Below are positions 1 to 9,167 of a stretch of DNA of 64,000 bases, one piece after another (within the stretch, counting starts at the first letter, position 1; every line of letters begins with the position of its first letter). The stretch comes from Silicimonas sp963779765. Lineage in GTDB: Bacteria; Pseudomonadota; Alphaproteobacteria; Rhodobacterales; Rhodobacteraceae. The translations under genes and the position numbers were made by a program. The DNA lies in NCBI GenBank assembly GCA_963779765.1, contig CAVZZP010000002.1:1240001-1304000 (forward strand), read 5' to 3'. Below the pieces are notes generated by a model. That model had not been told where the DNA came from. It saw only the letters and a program-made list of their open reading frames with translations, and searched no databases.

Positions 1-316
1 CCTGTCGGGCGGCAACCAGCAGAAGGTCGTCATCGCAAAATGGCTGGCGACGAAACCGCGCGTCATCATCCTCGACGAGCCTACCAAGGGCATAGACATC
101 GGCTCGAAAGCAGCCGTCCACGCTTTCATGGCGGAACTGGCGGCGGAGGGCTTGGCGGTGATCATGGTGTCGTCCGAGATCCCTGAGATCGTCGGCATGT
201 CGGACCGGGTCATCGTGATGCGCGAAGGGCTGAAGGCAGCCGAACTAACGGGTGACGAGCTGACGCCCGAAGTGCTGGTGCGCCACGCGGCCGGAATTGC
301 GGGAGCGTCCAGATGA
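1..316 (+). CDS. rhaT: Sugar ABC transporter ATP-binding protein, C-terminal end (probable rhamnose RhaT)
   Basis: Partial gene entering from the left edge, read in the frame starting at base 2. It begins inside the ABC signature (LSGGNQQK) and continues through Walker B (VIILDEPTKGID) and the H-loop region. The GGNQQK form and the GIDIGSK stretch are typical of the second ATPase half of RbsA/AraG/RhaT-type CUT2 importers. This subunit drives sugar uptake at the inner membrane. Its stop overlaps the next start as ATGA. The rhamnose assignment rests only on the downstream gene order (two permeases, mutarotase, FGGY kinase), which matches the rhizobial rhaTPQUK operon. The N-terminal part lies outside the window. 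Confidence 0.85.
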   Translation, partial: LSGGNQQKVVIAKWLATKPRVIILDEPTKGIDIGSKAAVHAFMAELAAEGLAVIMVSSEIPEIVGMSDRVIVMREGLKAAELTGDELTPEVLVRHAAGIAGASR

Positions 317-1293
317 CGTACTTCCTCAAGTCCCGCGAGGCGCTTCTGGTCGGTGTGATCCTCGTCCTTGTCGCTCTTATCGCCGCGCGCTTTCCGGCCT
401 TCGTCTCGCCCGTAAACCTCGCGCGTGTGTTCAACGACACGGCGCCGCTCATCATCCTGGCGCTTGGCCAGACCGTCGTGATCCTGACCCGCTGCATCGA
501 CCTCTCGGTGGCGGCGAACCTGGCTCTGACAGGCATGGTCTGCGCGATGCTGAACGTCGCCATGCCGGACCTGCCGATCCCCGTCATCCTTGGGCTCGCG
601 CTCGCGCTTGGTGCGGTCATGGGGGCAATCAACGGCCTCCTCGTCTGGCTTTTGACCATTCCGCCGATTGTCGTGACGCTCGGCACCATGACGATCTTTC
701 GCGGCATCATCTTCCTGATCTCGGACGGCCAGTGGGTCAACGCCCACGAGATGAGCGCAGCCTTTACCGGGTTTCCGCGCTCCGTCCTCCTGGGTCTGCC
801 GATGCTGTCGTGGATCGCGATCCTCGTGGCGGCGGCATTCCTCCTCGCGATCCGCCTGACCCCGCTCGGTCGCGCCTTTTATGCCGTAGGCGGTAATCCT
901 CACGCGGCGGTCTACACGGGCCTCGACGTAGGCCGGACGCAGTTCTGGGCCTTCGTGATCTCGGGCACTCTCGCGGGCCTGACCGGCTATCTCTGGGTCG
1001 CGCGCTATTCGGTCGCCTACGTGGACATCGCCGGGGGGTTCGAGCTGGAAGTGGTCGCGGCCTGCGTCATCGGCGGCATCTCGATCGCGGGAGGTGCAGG
1101 CACCGTCGCCGGCGCTATCCTCGGCGCGCTGTTCCTCGGGATCGTCAAGAACGCGCTGCCGGTGATCGGCGTCTCGCCCTTCTGGCAGATGGCGATTTCG
1201 GGCGCGGCAATCGTTATCGCCGTCGCGTTCAACGCCCGCGTCAGCCGCTCGAAGGGCCGCATCATCCTCAAGCGCGCCGAGGGCCACGCATGA
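313..1293 (+). CDS. rhaP: Sugar ABC transporter permease (RhaP-like)
   Basis: A 326-residue hydrophobic protein of the RbsC/BPD_transp_2 family, with about eight to ten membrane segments. It carries the family motifs around ILALGQTVVILTRCIDLSV near residue 45 and the GAxNG loop near residue 100. It would form one half of the membrane channel of a CUT2 rhamnose importer. The ATG overlaps the stop of the ATPase gene and its own stop overlaps the next permease (ATGA at both ends), so the genes are translationally coupled. Substrate is inferred from the operon, not from this protein. Confidence 0.85.
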   Translation: MTYFLKSREALLVGVILVLVALIAARFPAFVSPVNLARVFNDTAPLIILALGQTVVILTRCIDLSVAANLALTGMVCAMLNVAMPDLPIPVILGLALALGAVMGAINGLLVWLLTIPPIVVTLGTMTIFRGIIFLISDGQWVNAHEMSAAFTGFPRSVLLGLPMLSWIAILVAAAFLLAIRLTPLGRAFYAVGGNPHAAVYTGLDVGRTQFWAFVISGTLAGLTGYLWVARYSVAYVDIAGGFELEVVAACVIGGISIAGGAGTVAGAILGALFLGIVKNALPVIGVSPFWQMAISGAAIVIAVAFNARVSRSKGRIILKRAEGHA

Positions 1294-2276
1294 CCGACGC
1301 CACCGCCCGCCACATTCCCGACCGGCTGGTCAGTCCCGCCGCCCGCCTTCTGAAAAGCTGGGAGACGCTGCTTCTCGCCGTGGCGCTGGCGATCTTCGTC
1401 GCGAACAGCCTCGCCTCGCCCTACTTCCTGAACGCCTGGAACCTGTCCGACGCCACGTTCAACTTCACCGAGAAAGCGATGATCGCCTTCGCGATGGCGC
1501 TTCTCATCATCTCGGGCGAGATCGACCTCTCAGTCGCCTCGATCATCGCCCTGGCATCTACGGCCATGGGCGCGGCGGTCCAGGCGGGTGCAGGGACACC
1601 CGTCCTCGTCGGCATCGGCATCGGCACGGGGCTTATCTGCGGAGCGGTGAACGGACTTCTCGTCACGCGAATGGGTCTGCCGTCAATCGTGGTGACGATC
1701 GGGACGATGAGCCTCTTTCGCGGGATCAGCTACATCGTCCTCGGCGACAAGGTCTACAAAGGCTATCCCGCCGATTTCGGCTACTTCGGACAGGGCTACG
1801 TCTGGTGGGTGTTCTCGTTCGAGCTGATGCTTTTTGCGATCCTAGCGGTCGTCTACGGGGTCCTCCTGCACAAGACCAACTTCGGCCGCGCGGTCTATGC
1901 CATCGGCAACAACCCCACGGCGGCTCTCTTCTCGGGCATCCGGGTTCAGAGGGTGAAGTTCATCCTCTTCCTGCTCACCGGCCTCATGTCCGGCATCGCC
2001 GCAATCTGCCTGACCTCGCGCCTCGGCTCGACGCGCCCCTCCATCGCCTTCGGGTGGGAGCTTGAGGTGGTGACGATGGTGGTTCTTGGGGGCGTCAACA
2101 TCCTGGGCGGATCGGGCACCATTCCGGGCGTCGTGATCGCTGCCTTCGTCATGGGGCTCGTGACCTTCGGACTCGGGTTACTCAACGTGCCGGGGATCGT
2201 CATGTCGATCTTCATCGGGTGCCTTCTGATAGGGGTCATTGCCCTGCCCCGGCTCTGGTCGATGTGGAGACGGTGA
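1290..2276 (+). CDS. rhaQ: Sugar ABC transporter permease (RhaQ-like)
   Basis: A 328-residue second RbsC-type permease, paralogous to the preceding gene: both share the SGEIDLSVAS-like motif and the AVNGLLVTRMGLPSIVVT loop. Two distinct permeases in one CUT2 operon are characteristic of rhamnose (RhaP/RhaQ) and some autoinducer or pentose importers. The start overlaps the upstream stop (ATGA) and the stop TGA overlaps the following ATG by one base (TGATG). No defects are seen. Confidence 0.85.
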   Translation: MTDATARHIPDRLVSPAARLLKSWETLLLAVALAIFVANSLASPYFLNAWNLSDATFNFTEKAMIAFAMALLIISGEIDLSVASIIALASTAMGAAVQAGAGTPVLVGIGIGTGLICGAVNGLLVTRMGLPSIVVTIGTMSLFRGISYIVLGDKVYKGYPADFGYFGQGYVWWVFSFELMLFAILAVVYGVLLHKTNFGRAVYAIGNNPTAALFSGIRVQRVKFILFLLTGLMSGIAAICLTSRLGSTRPSIAFGWELEVVTMVVLGGVNILGGSGTIPGVVIAAFVMGLVTFGLGLLNVPGIVMSIFIGCLLIGVIALPRLWSMWRR

Positions 2277-2590
2277 TGGAGAAGTACGCCTTCAGGATGC
2301 GCCTCACGCCAGGGATGAAGGATGAGTATCGCAGGCGGCACGACGAGATCTGGTCCGAGCTTGTGGCGCTTTTGAAGGATGCAGGCGTGTCCGACTACTC
2401 CATCCACCTCGACGACGAGACGAACAGCCTCTTTGGCGTGCTGTGGCGGACGGACGATCACGGGATGGACGCCCTGCCCTCGCACGAGGTGATGCAGCGG
2501 TGGTGGACCCACATGGCCGACATCATGGAGACGAAGCCGGACAACGAGCCCGTCGCGGTGCCGCTGGAAACCGTCTTCCACATGCCATGA
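2276..2590 (+). CDS. rhaU: L-rhamnose mutarotase
   Basis: A 104-residue protein of the RhaM/RhaU family, which interconverts the alpha and beta anomers of L-rhamnose so that imported sugar can feed catabolism. Family features are the opening KYAFRMRLTPGMKDEYRRRH, a central His/Asp-containing YSIHLDDETNSLFG and the late WWxHMADIM stretch. The ATG at 2276 is chosen over a longer frame because it sits on the TGATG overlap with rhaQ and gives the family length. Its stop overlaps the kinase start (ATGA). This gene is the strongest evidence that the operon handles rhamnose. Confidence 0.9.
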   Translation: MEKYAFRMRLTPGMKDEYRRRHDEIWSELVALLKDAGVSDYSIHLDDETNSLFGVLWRTDDHGMDALPSHEVMQRWWTHMADIMETKPDNEPVAVPLETVFHMP

Positions 2591-3955
2591 GGCACGTCGC
2601 CGTCATCGACATCGGCAAGACCAACGCGAAGGTCGCGCTGGTGGACCTGGAGCGCATGTCCGAGGTCGCGGTCTTGACCAGGCCGAACACGGTCCGCCCC
2701 GGACCTCCCTGGCCGCATTTCGACATTGAGGGACACTGGTCCTTCATCCTCGACGCCTTGCGCGCGTTTCACGACGCGCATGGAATCGAGGCGATCTCGG
2801 TCACGACCCACGGGGCATCGATCGTGCTGGTGGACCGGGATGGAAGGCTGGCGGCACCCATGCTGGATTACGAGCATCAAGGGCCGGACGAAGTGGCCGC
2901 CAAGTACGACGCCATCCGGCCACCCTTCGAGCAGACCGGGTCGCCTCGTCTTTCCGCGGGCCTGAACGTCGGCGCGCAGCTTCACTGGATGCTGGAGACC
3001 GACCCCGGCCTGCGGAAGCGAACCGCGCTTATCCTGACCTATCCGCAGTACTGGAGTTTCCGGCTGACTGGAGTAGCGGCGACGGAGGTTACCTCACTCG
3101 GGTGCCATACAGACCTTTGGATTCCGTCAGAGGGCAAGGCTTCGACTTTGCTGGCAACTCTCGGTCTGGACAACATGCTCGCGCCGCAGCGACCGGCTCG
3201 GGACGTTCTCGGGACGATCCTCCCTGACGTTGCGGCGCGCACCGGCCTTCCGGACACGACACCTGTCCACTGCGGAATCCATGACTCGAACGCATCCCTC
3301 TTGCCCTATGTTTTGGGAAAGACGCCGCCCTTCTCTGTCGTCTCCACAGGCACCTGGGTCATCGAGATGAGCATGGGAGGCGAGGCCTTGGCGCTCGATC
3401 CAGGCGCGGGACACGCTGGTCAATGTCAACGCACTGGGCGCGCCCGTACCCTCGGCAAGGTTCATGGGGGGCCGTGAGCACGATATCGTCTCGCGCGGGT
3501 CGCCTGCACCCGCGACGTTGGCTGCCTTGTCCGATGTGATCATCGAGGGTGTCATGCTGATGCCGTCTGTGGTGCCCGAGACGGGGCCGTTTCAGGGCCG
3601 AGCCGCGTACTGGGTCGGGCGCGAACCATCTATCGGAACTTCCGAACGAGCGGCAGCGCTCGGCGCCTATCTGGCTCTGATGACGGCGGAAGGACTGACG
3701 TTGACCGGCCACCGGGGCGACGTCGTGGTCGAAGGCCCATTCGCGCGGAACGAGGCATATCTCGCAATGTTATCGGCTGTCACGGGATCGCTCGTCTTTC
3801 CTTCGCGCGGGACGACCGGGACCAGTCAGGGCTGCGCGCTTCTTGCCCTGCCCGACGGCGGTTTGACCTTACCTGAGACAAAGCCGGTCGACCGTCGCGG
3901 AGACGCCGATCTGAACGCATATGCCGACAGCTGGCGCAGGCTGGCGCGGGACTGA
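2587..3955 (+). pseudogene. rhaK: FGGY-family kinase (probable L-rhamnulokinase), frameshifted
   Basis: Starts MRHVAVIDIGKTNAKVALVD, the FGGY phosphate-binding N-terminus, and runs about 270 residues to STGTWVIEMSMGGE. It then loses frame. The other frame resumes with TLVNVNALGAPVPS and MGGREHDIV and continues to 3955, giving about 455 residues in all, the normal size. One extra base, probably G in the run near 3403-3410, explains the break; the span is 3n+1 bases. The enzyme would phosphorylate L-rhamnulose (or, in rhizobia, act as the sugar kinase needed for transport). Motifs on both sides are intact, so a sequencing insertion is as likely as a true mutation. Confidence 0.8.
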
Positions 3956-4020
3956 GGATCCGGGCCTAGGCAAGGAGTTCCCGCCGCACTAAGGTCGCGC
4001 CGAAATCAAGGGAGACGCAC

Positions 4021-5493
4021 ATGGCGACGGGCGGCATCTGGCTGGGCATCGACCTCGGCACATCGGGCGTGAAGACCCTGATGATGGACGGGGACCAGCG
4101 CGTCGTCGCCACGGCGCATGCGCCGCTCGACGTCGACCGGCCCCGCCCCGGCTGGTCCGAACAGGACCCCGCACAGTGGTGGAGTGCGACCGAGGCCACG
4201 CTGGACGAACTGGCTCGCACCCAACCGGAACGCATGGCCCGCGTCCGCGGCATCGGCTTGTCGGGACACATGCACGGCGCGACGCTTCTTGGCGCCGACG
4301 ACCGCGTGCTGCGGCCCTGTATCCTGTGGAACGACGGGCGCTCGGCCGAGGAATGCGGCATCCTCGAGGAAACGGCGGATTTCCGCGGGATCGGCGGCAA
4401 CCTGGTCATGCCCGGCTTCACTGCACCCAAGCTGGAATGGGTCCGGCGTCACGAACCGGAGATTTTCGAGCAGATCGCGAAGGTGCTTCTGCCGAAGGAC
4501 TATCTGCGGCTTCTTCTGACCGGCGAGTACATCTCAGAGATGTCCGACAGTGCCGGCACGCTTTGGCTCGACGTCGGGAGGCGGCGCTGGTCGCCCGAAC
4601 TTCTGGCCGCGACGGGTCTAGACGAGGGTCAGATGCCGTCGCTTGTCGAAGGCTCGGAACCGGCCGGTCGGCTGCGACCCGAGTTGGCGCAGCGGTGGGG
4701 GATGGCCGAGCCTCCAATCGTCGCGGGCGGCGGCGGCGACAATGCAGCCTCCGCTGCGGGCGTGGGGGCGGTGAAACCGGGCGCAGGCTTCGCTTCTCTC
4801 GGAACGTCCGGCGTTCTCTTCGTCGCGACCGACGGCTTCGCACCGAACACGGCGCAGGCTGTCCACGCCTTCTGCCATGCGGTGCCCGACGTGTGGCACC
4901 AGATGGGGGTGATCCTCTCGGCGACCGATACGCTGAACTGGCTGTCGCGTATCACAGGACGCGAGCCCTCGGCGCTGACCGACGGAATCGACGCGACAAA
5001 GCCTGCCAAGGCCGTGCTGACATTCTTGCCGTATCTGTCGGGCGAGAGGACGCCCCACAACGACGCAGGCGCGCGCGGCGCGCTCGTCGGCATGAGCCAG
5101 GCGACGTCGGTCGAGGACATCGCGCGGGCCGCGCTCGAGGGTGTGACCTACGCTTTCGTCGACAGCTTCGACGCACTGGCGGCGGCCGGCACACGTCCCG
5201 ATCTGGTCTATGCCATCGGCGGTGGCGCCAGGTCGCTGGCTTGGGTCCAGATGATCGCAGACGCGTCCGGATCGCCGCTGCATCTTCCGACGGCAGGCGA
5301 CTATGGCGCGGCTTTCGGGGCGGCACGCCTGGGATATTGCGCGGCGGAGGGCGCGGATCCGCTCGAATTCTGTGCGCCAGCCCCGACCGAGCGCACGATC
5401 GAGCCGAACACAGCAATGGCCGCCTATCATGCCGACAATCTGGCGCGCTATCGCGCCCTTTATCCCGGCACGAGACCTGTGCTTCCGGCGTAG
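4021..5493 (+). CDS. xylB: Xylulokinase
   Basis: A 490-residue FGGY kinase that phosphorylates D-xylulose to xylulose 5-phosphate in the cytoplasm. The N-terminus LGIDLGTSGVKTLMMDGD, the GLSGHMHGATLL motif near residue 80, WNDGR near residue 103 and the ADP-binding GGGARSLAW near residue 400 are all typical of XylB. A purine-rich AGGGAGA lies about six bases before the ATG. It follows the rhamnose kinase by 65 bp on the same strand and may be co-transcribed. No xylose isomerase or xylose transporter is present in this window. Confidence 0.92.
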   Translation: MATGGIWLGIDLGTSGVKTLMMDGDQRVVATAHAPLDVDRPRPGWSEQDPAQWWSATEATLDELARTQPERMARVRGIGLSGHMHGATLLGADDRVLRPCILWNDGRSAEECGILEETADFRGIGGNLVMPGFTAPKLEWVRRHEPEIFEQIAKVLLPKDYLRLLLTGEYISEMSDSAGTLWLDVGRRRWSPELLAATGLDEGQMPSLVEGSEPAGRLRPELAQRWGMAEPPIVAGGGGDNAASAAGVGAVKPGAGFASLGTSGVLFVATDGFAPNTAQAVHAFCHAVPDVWHQMGVILSATDTLNWLSRITGREPSALTDGIDATKPAKAVLTFLPYLSGERTPHNDAGARGALVGMSQATSVEDIARAALEGVTYAFVDSFDALAAAGTRPDLVYAIGGGARSLAWVQMIADASGSPLHLPTAGDYGAAFGAARLGYCAAEGADPLEFCAPAPTERTIEPNTAMAAYHADNLARYRALYPGTRPVLPA

Positions 5494-5753
5494 GACTTGA
5501 GGCCGCAAGCGGCAAGCGCCTCGGCGGTTTCGAGCGTGACGCCGCCACAGCGCATCGACAGGGTTTCGACGGTGCCGACGTCAGGCAGCCTTAGCAAGGC
5601 AGGCGTCGATCATCAAAGTGCGCAAAAGGGAAGGAAAGGTCGACGTCGATCAGGCCCTGAGCTTGCAACACCCTGCGGGCGTCCATCACGGCAGGCGTCT
5701 TGCCCTTCCACCGGGCGGGTGCCAAGCTTGAACCCGGGCAGGCAGGGCGGGCG
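5494..5753. other. 260-bp spacer with possible minus-strand coding remnants
   Basis: No gene with a start and a recognised family is seen here. On the minus strand two short stretches look protein-like, one around 5594-5720 (KGKTPAVMDARRVLQAQG) and one around 5494-5585 (VETLSMRCGGVTLETAEALA). They are in different frames and separated by stop codons. They may be pieces of a lost gene or chance open frames; I do not recognise the family. The amidase promoter is expected in this spacer. Confidence 0.25.
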
Positions 5754-7211
5754 ATGGACGAGCTTTTCGACACCGAGGACATGACCGGGCTTGCGGCGCA
5801 TGTGGCAGACGGACAGGTGACCCCTGTAGAGTTGCTGGACACCGCCATTGCGCGGTGCGAGCGCGTGAACGAACGCCTCAACGCAGTCGTCCTGCGCTTC
5901 GACGATATCGCCAGGCGGAAGATCGTCGCGGGGCTGCCCGATGGACCGTTCCGTGGCGTTCCGTTCCTCCTGAAGGACCTTGGTGCCGAGGCCGTGGACT
6001 ATCCCTCGCACAACGGTTCGCGCCTCCTGCACGACACGACCTACGACCGCAACTCGGCGATCTACGAGCGGATCGCCGCGGCAGGTCTCGTGACCTTCGG
6101 GCGCACTGCCTCACCCGAGGGTGGCGTTGGTCCCGTGACGGAGGCGGCGGTCTATGGCGGTCCGACCCGCAATCCCTGGGATATCTCGCGCACGGCTGGC
6201 GGTTCGTCGGGCGGATCCGGCGCTGCCGTCGCGTCAGGGATCGTCCCCGGCGCGCATGGCTCGGACGGCGGCGGGTCGGTCCGCATCCCGGCGTCCAACT
6301 GCGGCCTCTTCGGGTTCAAGCCGACACGTGCACGATTGCCAGACGGCCCTTATGCCGGCGAAGGCTGGGCCGGTATGGCGACCGACGGCTTCCTGACGCG
6401 CTCGGTTCGGGATCAGGCAGCGCTTCTCGACGCCTGCGTGGGACCCGATCTGGGCGCACCATATTTCCCGCCCCCGCTTGAAGGCACATTCAGCGAGGCC
6501 ACACAGACGCCTCTGCCGCAAAGGCGCGTGGCTCTTCTGACGACGTCGCTGACTGGCGCGGACGTTGATCCGGCCTGCGCCGAGGCGGCCCGCGAAGCTG
6601 CAACGACGCTCGAGGACCTTGGTCACGAGATCGTCGAGATCGCGCCATTGGCTGTGGACACAGAAGGCATGATGCTGGCGTGGTGCAAGATCGTGGCTTG
6701 CGGCACAGCGCTCTGGATCGACAAGACCGTGACTGCGCGCGGACGACCTCTGGAGGAGGGCGAGGTCGAACGCATCGCCCTATCGGCCCGCGACTATGCG
6801 CGAGGCTTGTCCGGTGCGGACTATCTCGACGCCGTCGGCAAGATCCACGCTTACGGTCGTCAGATGGCCCGGGTCTTTCTCGACTTCGACATCCTGTTGA
6901 CGCCCACGATGGCCGAACCACCGGCAAAGGTGGGGCGGTTCTCGCACGACCGGGACGACTATCTCGCCTATCGCACGGCGCCGGACGGTGTCTTCGCCTA
7001 TTCGCCCTTCACCGCCGCCTTCAACGCCACAGGCCAGCCAGCCGCGTCGGTTCCGTTACACTGGACCGACGACGGCCTGCCCGTCGGCATCCATCTCGCC
7101 GCGAGCTTCGGCGCCGACCTCGATCTGATGAGCCTCTGCGCGGACCTCGAACGAGCCCGACCGTGGGCACGGCGAAGACCCCCGGTTTGGGCTGGAGGCA
7201 CGGACACATGA
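5754..7211 (+). CDS. Amidase signature family protein (amidase 1)
   Basis: A 485-residue amidase-signature hydrolase. The Ser-cisSer-Lys triad is visible: Lys in FLLKDLGAE near residue 70, and the Ser-rich AGGSSGGSGAAVASG near residue 150. Such enzymes hydrolyse linear amides to acid plus ammonia or amine. The ATG at 5754 (MDELFDTEDMTG) is preferred over a GC-rich upstream extension with no family similarity. The gene heads a compact operon with a spermidine/putrescine-type ABC transporter and a second amidase, suggesting that it releases amine or ammonia from an imported amide. The substrate cannot be read from sequence. Confidence 0.85.
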   Translation: MDELFDTEDMTGLAAHVADGQVTPVELLDTAIARCERVNERLNAVVLRFDDIARRKIVAGLPDGPFRGVPFLLKDLGAEAVDYPSHNGSRLLHDTTYDRNSAIYERIAAAGLVTFGRTASPEGGVGPVTEAAVYGGPTRNPWDISRTAGGSSGGSGAAVASGIVPGAHGSDGGGSVRIPASNCGLFGFKPTRARLPDGPYAGEGWAGMATDGFLTRSVRDQAALLDACVGPDLGAPYFPPPLEGTFSEATQTPLPQRRVALLTTSLTGADVDPACAEAAREAATTLEDLGHEIVEIAPLAVDTEGMMLAWCKIVACGTALWIDKTVTARGRPLEEGEVERIALSARDYARGLSGADYLDAVGKIHAYGRQMARVFLDFDILLTPTMAEPPAKVGRFSHDRDDYLAYRTAPDGVFAYSPFTAAFNATGQPAASVPLHWTDDGLPVGIHLAASFGADLDLMSLCADLERARPWARRRPPVWAGGTDT

Positions 7212-7227
7212 CGACAGGACACCGCCT

Positions 7228-8280
7228 GTGAACCCGCCCGCCATCGAGATCGCCGACGCCGTCAAGATCTATGGCTACGGAGAGAGCGCGGCGCGGGCCC
7301 TCGGAGGTGTATCCCTCGACATTCGGACCGGGGAGTTCTTCACGCTTCTCGGCCCTTCGGGTTGCGGAAAGACCACGCTTCTTAGGCTGATTGCGGGCTT
7401 CGAGATGCCAACCGAGGGCACGATCCGCATCGGCGGCAAGGACATGACCGCCGTTCCGCCGAACAAGCGGCCGGTAAACACTGTTTTCCAGTCCTATGCC
7501 CTTTTCCCGCACCTGACCGCTCGCGAGAATATCGCCTTCGGGCTTCAAATGCTGGGACGTCCGCGGGACGAAGTAGTATCCGAGGTCGAGAAGATGATCG
7601 CCCTCGTCAAGCTCGAGGAGATGGCGGAGCGCCGCCCGGGACAGCTTTCGGGAGGCCAGCAGCAGCGGGTGGCCCTCGCCCGGGCGTTGGCGCCGGCGCC
7701 GCAGGTCCTTCTTCTCGACGAGCCTCTCTCGGCTCTCGACCTGAAGCTGCGAAAAGAGATGCAGCTTGAGTTGAAGCGGCTTCAGACCGAGACTGGCATC
7801 ACCTTCGTCTTCGTCACTCACGACCAGGAAGAAGCGCTGACCATGTCCGACCGTATCGGCGTGATGAGCGGGGGGCGGCTGCTTCAGGTCGGAGCTCCGC
7901 GCGAAATCTACAACCGACCCGTCGACCGCTTTGTCGCCGACTTCATCGGTGAAACGAACTTCATCCTTGCCGAGGCCCGCGGCGACATCGTGCGGGTCGC
8001 AGGGGTCGATCTGTCCCTTCCGGGTGCAGGCAACGGCCCGGTGACTCTGGCCGCGCGGCCGGAACAGGTGCGCATCGGCAGCGACGGGCCGCTTCCAGCG
8101 ACGCTGACACGCACCGTGTATTTCGGGACCGACACGCATTGTCACATGGCCCTGTCGGACGGAACTGAAATCGTGGCGCGCCTGCAAAGCCCGCCCTCGG
8201 GCGACGTCGGACTGAAGGACGGCCAGGGCGTGAGGATCGACTTCGCGCCCGGCGCGCTCCAGATCCTCGAGGGCGCATGA
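7228..8280 (+). CDS. potA: Polyamine-type ABC transporter ATP-binding protein
   Basis: A 350-residue PotA-like ATPase with Walker A GPSGCGKTT, signature LSGGQQQRVALARALAP, Walker B LLLDEPLSALD and a C-terminal TOBE domain from about residue 250 (a substrate-sensing regulatory domain in this class). The start is GTG at 7228; an ATG at 7208 reaches a stop after seven codons and is excluded. The gene couples to the permease through ATGA. Together with the next three genes it makes a complete importer of the spermidine/putrescine class. Opine or other cationic amines are alternative substrates. Confidence 0.9.
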   Translation: MNPPAIEIADAVKIYGYGESAARALGGVSLDIRTGEFFTLLGPSGCGKTTLLRLIAGFEMPTEGTIRIGGKDMTAVPPNKRPVNTVFQSYALFPHLTARENIAFGLQMLGRPRDEVVSEVEKMIALVKLEEMAERRPGQLSGGQQQRVALARALAPAPQVLLLDEPLSALDLKLRKEMQLELKRLQTETGITFVFVTHDQEEALTMSDRIGVMSGGRLLQVGAPREIYNRPVDRFVADFIGETNFILAEARGDIVRVAGVDLSLPGAGNGPVTLAARPEQVRIGSDGPLPATLTRTVYFGTDTHCHMALSDGTEIVARLQSPPSGDVGLKDGQGVRIDFAPGALQILEGA

Positions 8281-9167
8281 CAGGCCCGTCGCCCTCGGCC
8301 CGCTCTGGTTGGCTCCTGTCGATGCCGGCGCTGGTTCTGCTGGCTGTGGGCGCGGCAGGGCCGCTGCTAATCGTCGTGGTCTATTCCTTCCTCGAACCTG
8401 GCGAATACTCTGGCGTCGTCTGGAACTTCACGACCGAGCCCTGGTTCAGGGTGTTTCTCGAGCGGGATATCTTCGACGGGACGGTCAGCCTGGCCGATGC
8501 GCATCTGACGATTTTCTGGAGATCGGTGAAGTTGTCGCTTCTGACGACCCTCATCACCTTTGCTGTGGGCTTCCCGACGGCATGGTTCATCGCAACGCGT
8601 CCTCCAACAAGCCGGGCGATGTGGCTGTTTCTGATCACCATCCCGTTCTGGACCAATCTTTTGATCCGCACCTTCGCCATCAGCGAGATCATCCGGAACC
8701 AGGGTCTTCTGAATACGGCCCTGCTCAAGGCTGGCCTGATCGAGACCCCGATCCAGATACTCTATACCGACACCGCCGTGCTGATCGGCATGGTCTATGT
8801 CTACTTGCCTTTGATGGTGCTGCCGCTCTTCGCCGCCATCGACCGCTTCGACTTCAAGCTCGTCGAGGCTGGCTACGACCTCTACGCCTCGCGCTGGAAG
8901 GTCCTTCGGCGGATCGTGCTTCCCATCGTCCGTCCCGGCGTCGTCGCCGGTTCGATCCTCGTCTTCGTTCCCTCGCTCGGCGCCTACGTCACGCCGCGCA
9001 TCCTGGGCGGGGGCAAGAACATGATGGTCGGCAACTTCATCGAGCTTCAGTTCGGACAGGGCCGAAACTGGCCCCTGGGGGCCGCGCTTTCGATGCTGCT
9101 TCTGCTCATCGTGCTGGCAGCACTTCTGGCCTACGTCCGCGTCACCTCGTCCGAGAGACCTCAATGA
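8277..9167 (+). CDS. potB: Polyamine-type ABC transporter permease (PotB-like)
   Basis: A 296-residue inner-membrane permease with about six transmembrane segments; the first runs from roughly residue 12 to 35. The cytoplasmic EAA loop, which docks on the ATPase, is seen near residues 200-220 (EAGYDLYASRWKVLRRI). Gene order ATPase-PotB-PotC-PotD and overlaps with both neighbours (ATGA) are standard for the family. No truncation or odd residues are seen. Confidence 0.9.
   Translation: MTGPSPSARSGWLLSMPALVLLAVGAAGPLLIVVVYSFLEPGEYSGVVWNFTTEPWFRVFLERDIFDGTVSLADAHLTIFWRSVKLSLLTTLITFAVGFPTAWFIATRPPTSRAMWLFLITIPFWTNLLIRTFAISEIIRNQGLLNTALLKAGLIETPIQILYTDTAVLIGMVYVYLPLMVLPLFAAIDRFDFKLVEAGYDLYASRWKVLRRIVLPIVRPGVVAGSILVFVPSLGAYVTPRILGGGKNMMVGNFIELQFGQGRNWPLGAALSMLLLLIVLAALLAYVRVTSSERPQ

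Noticed and set aside
5591..5881. A minus-strand 96-codon frame upstream of amidase 1.
   Set aside because: Half of it is antisense to the amidase; the protein-like remainder has no start or family, so it is listed only as a possible remnant.
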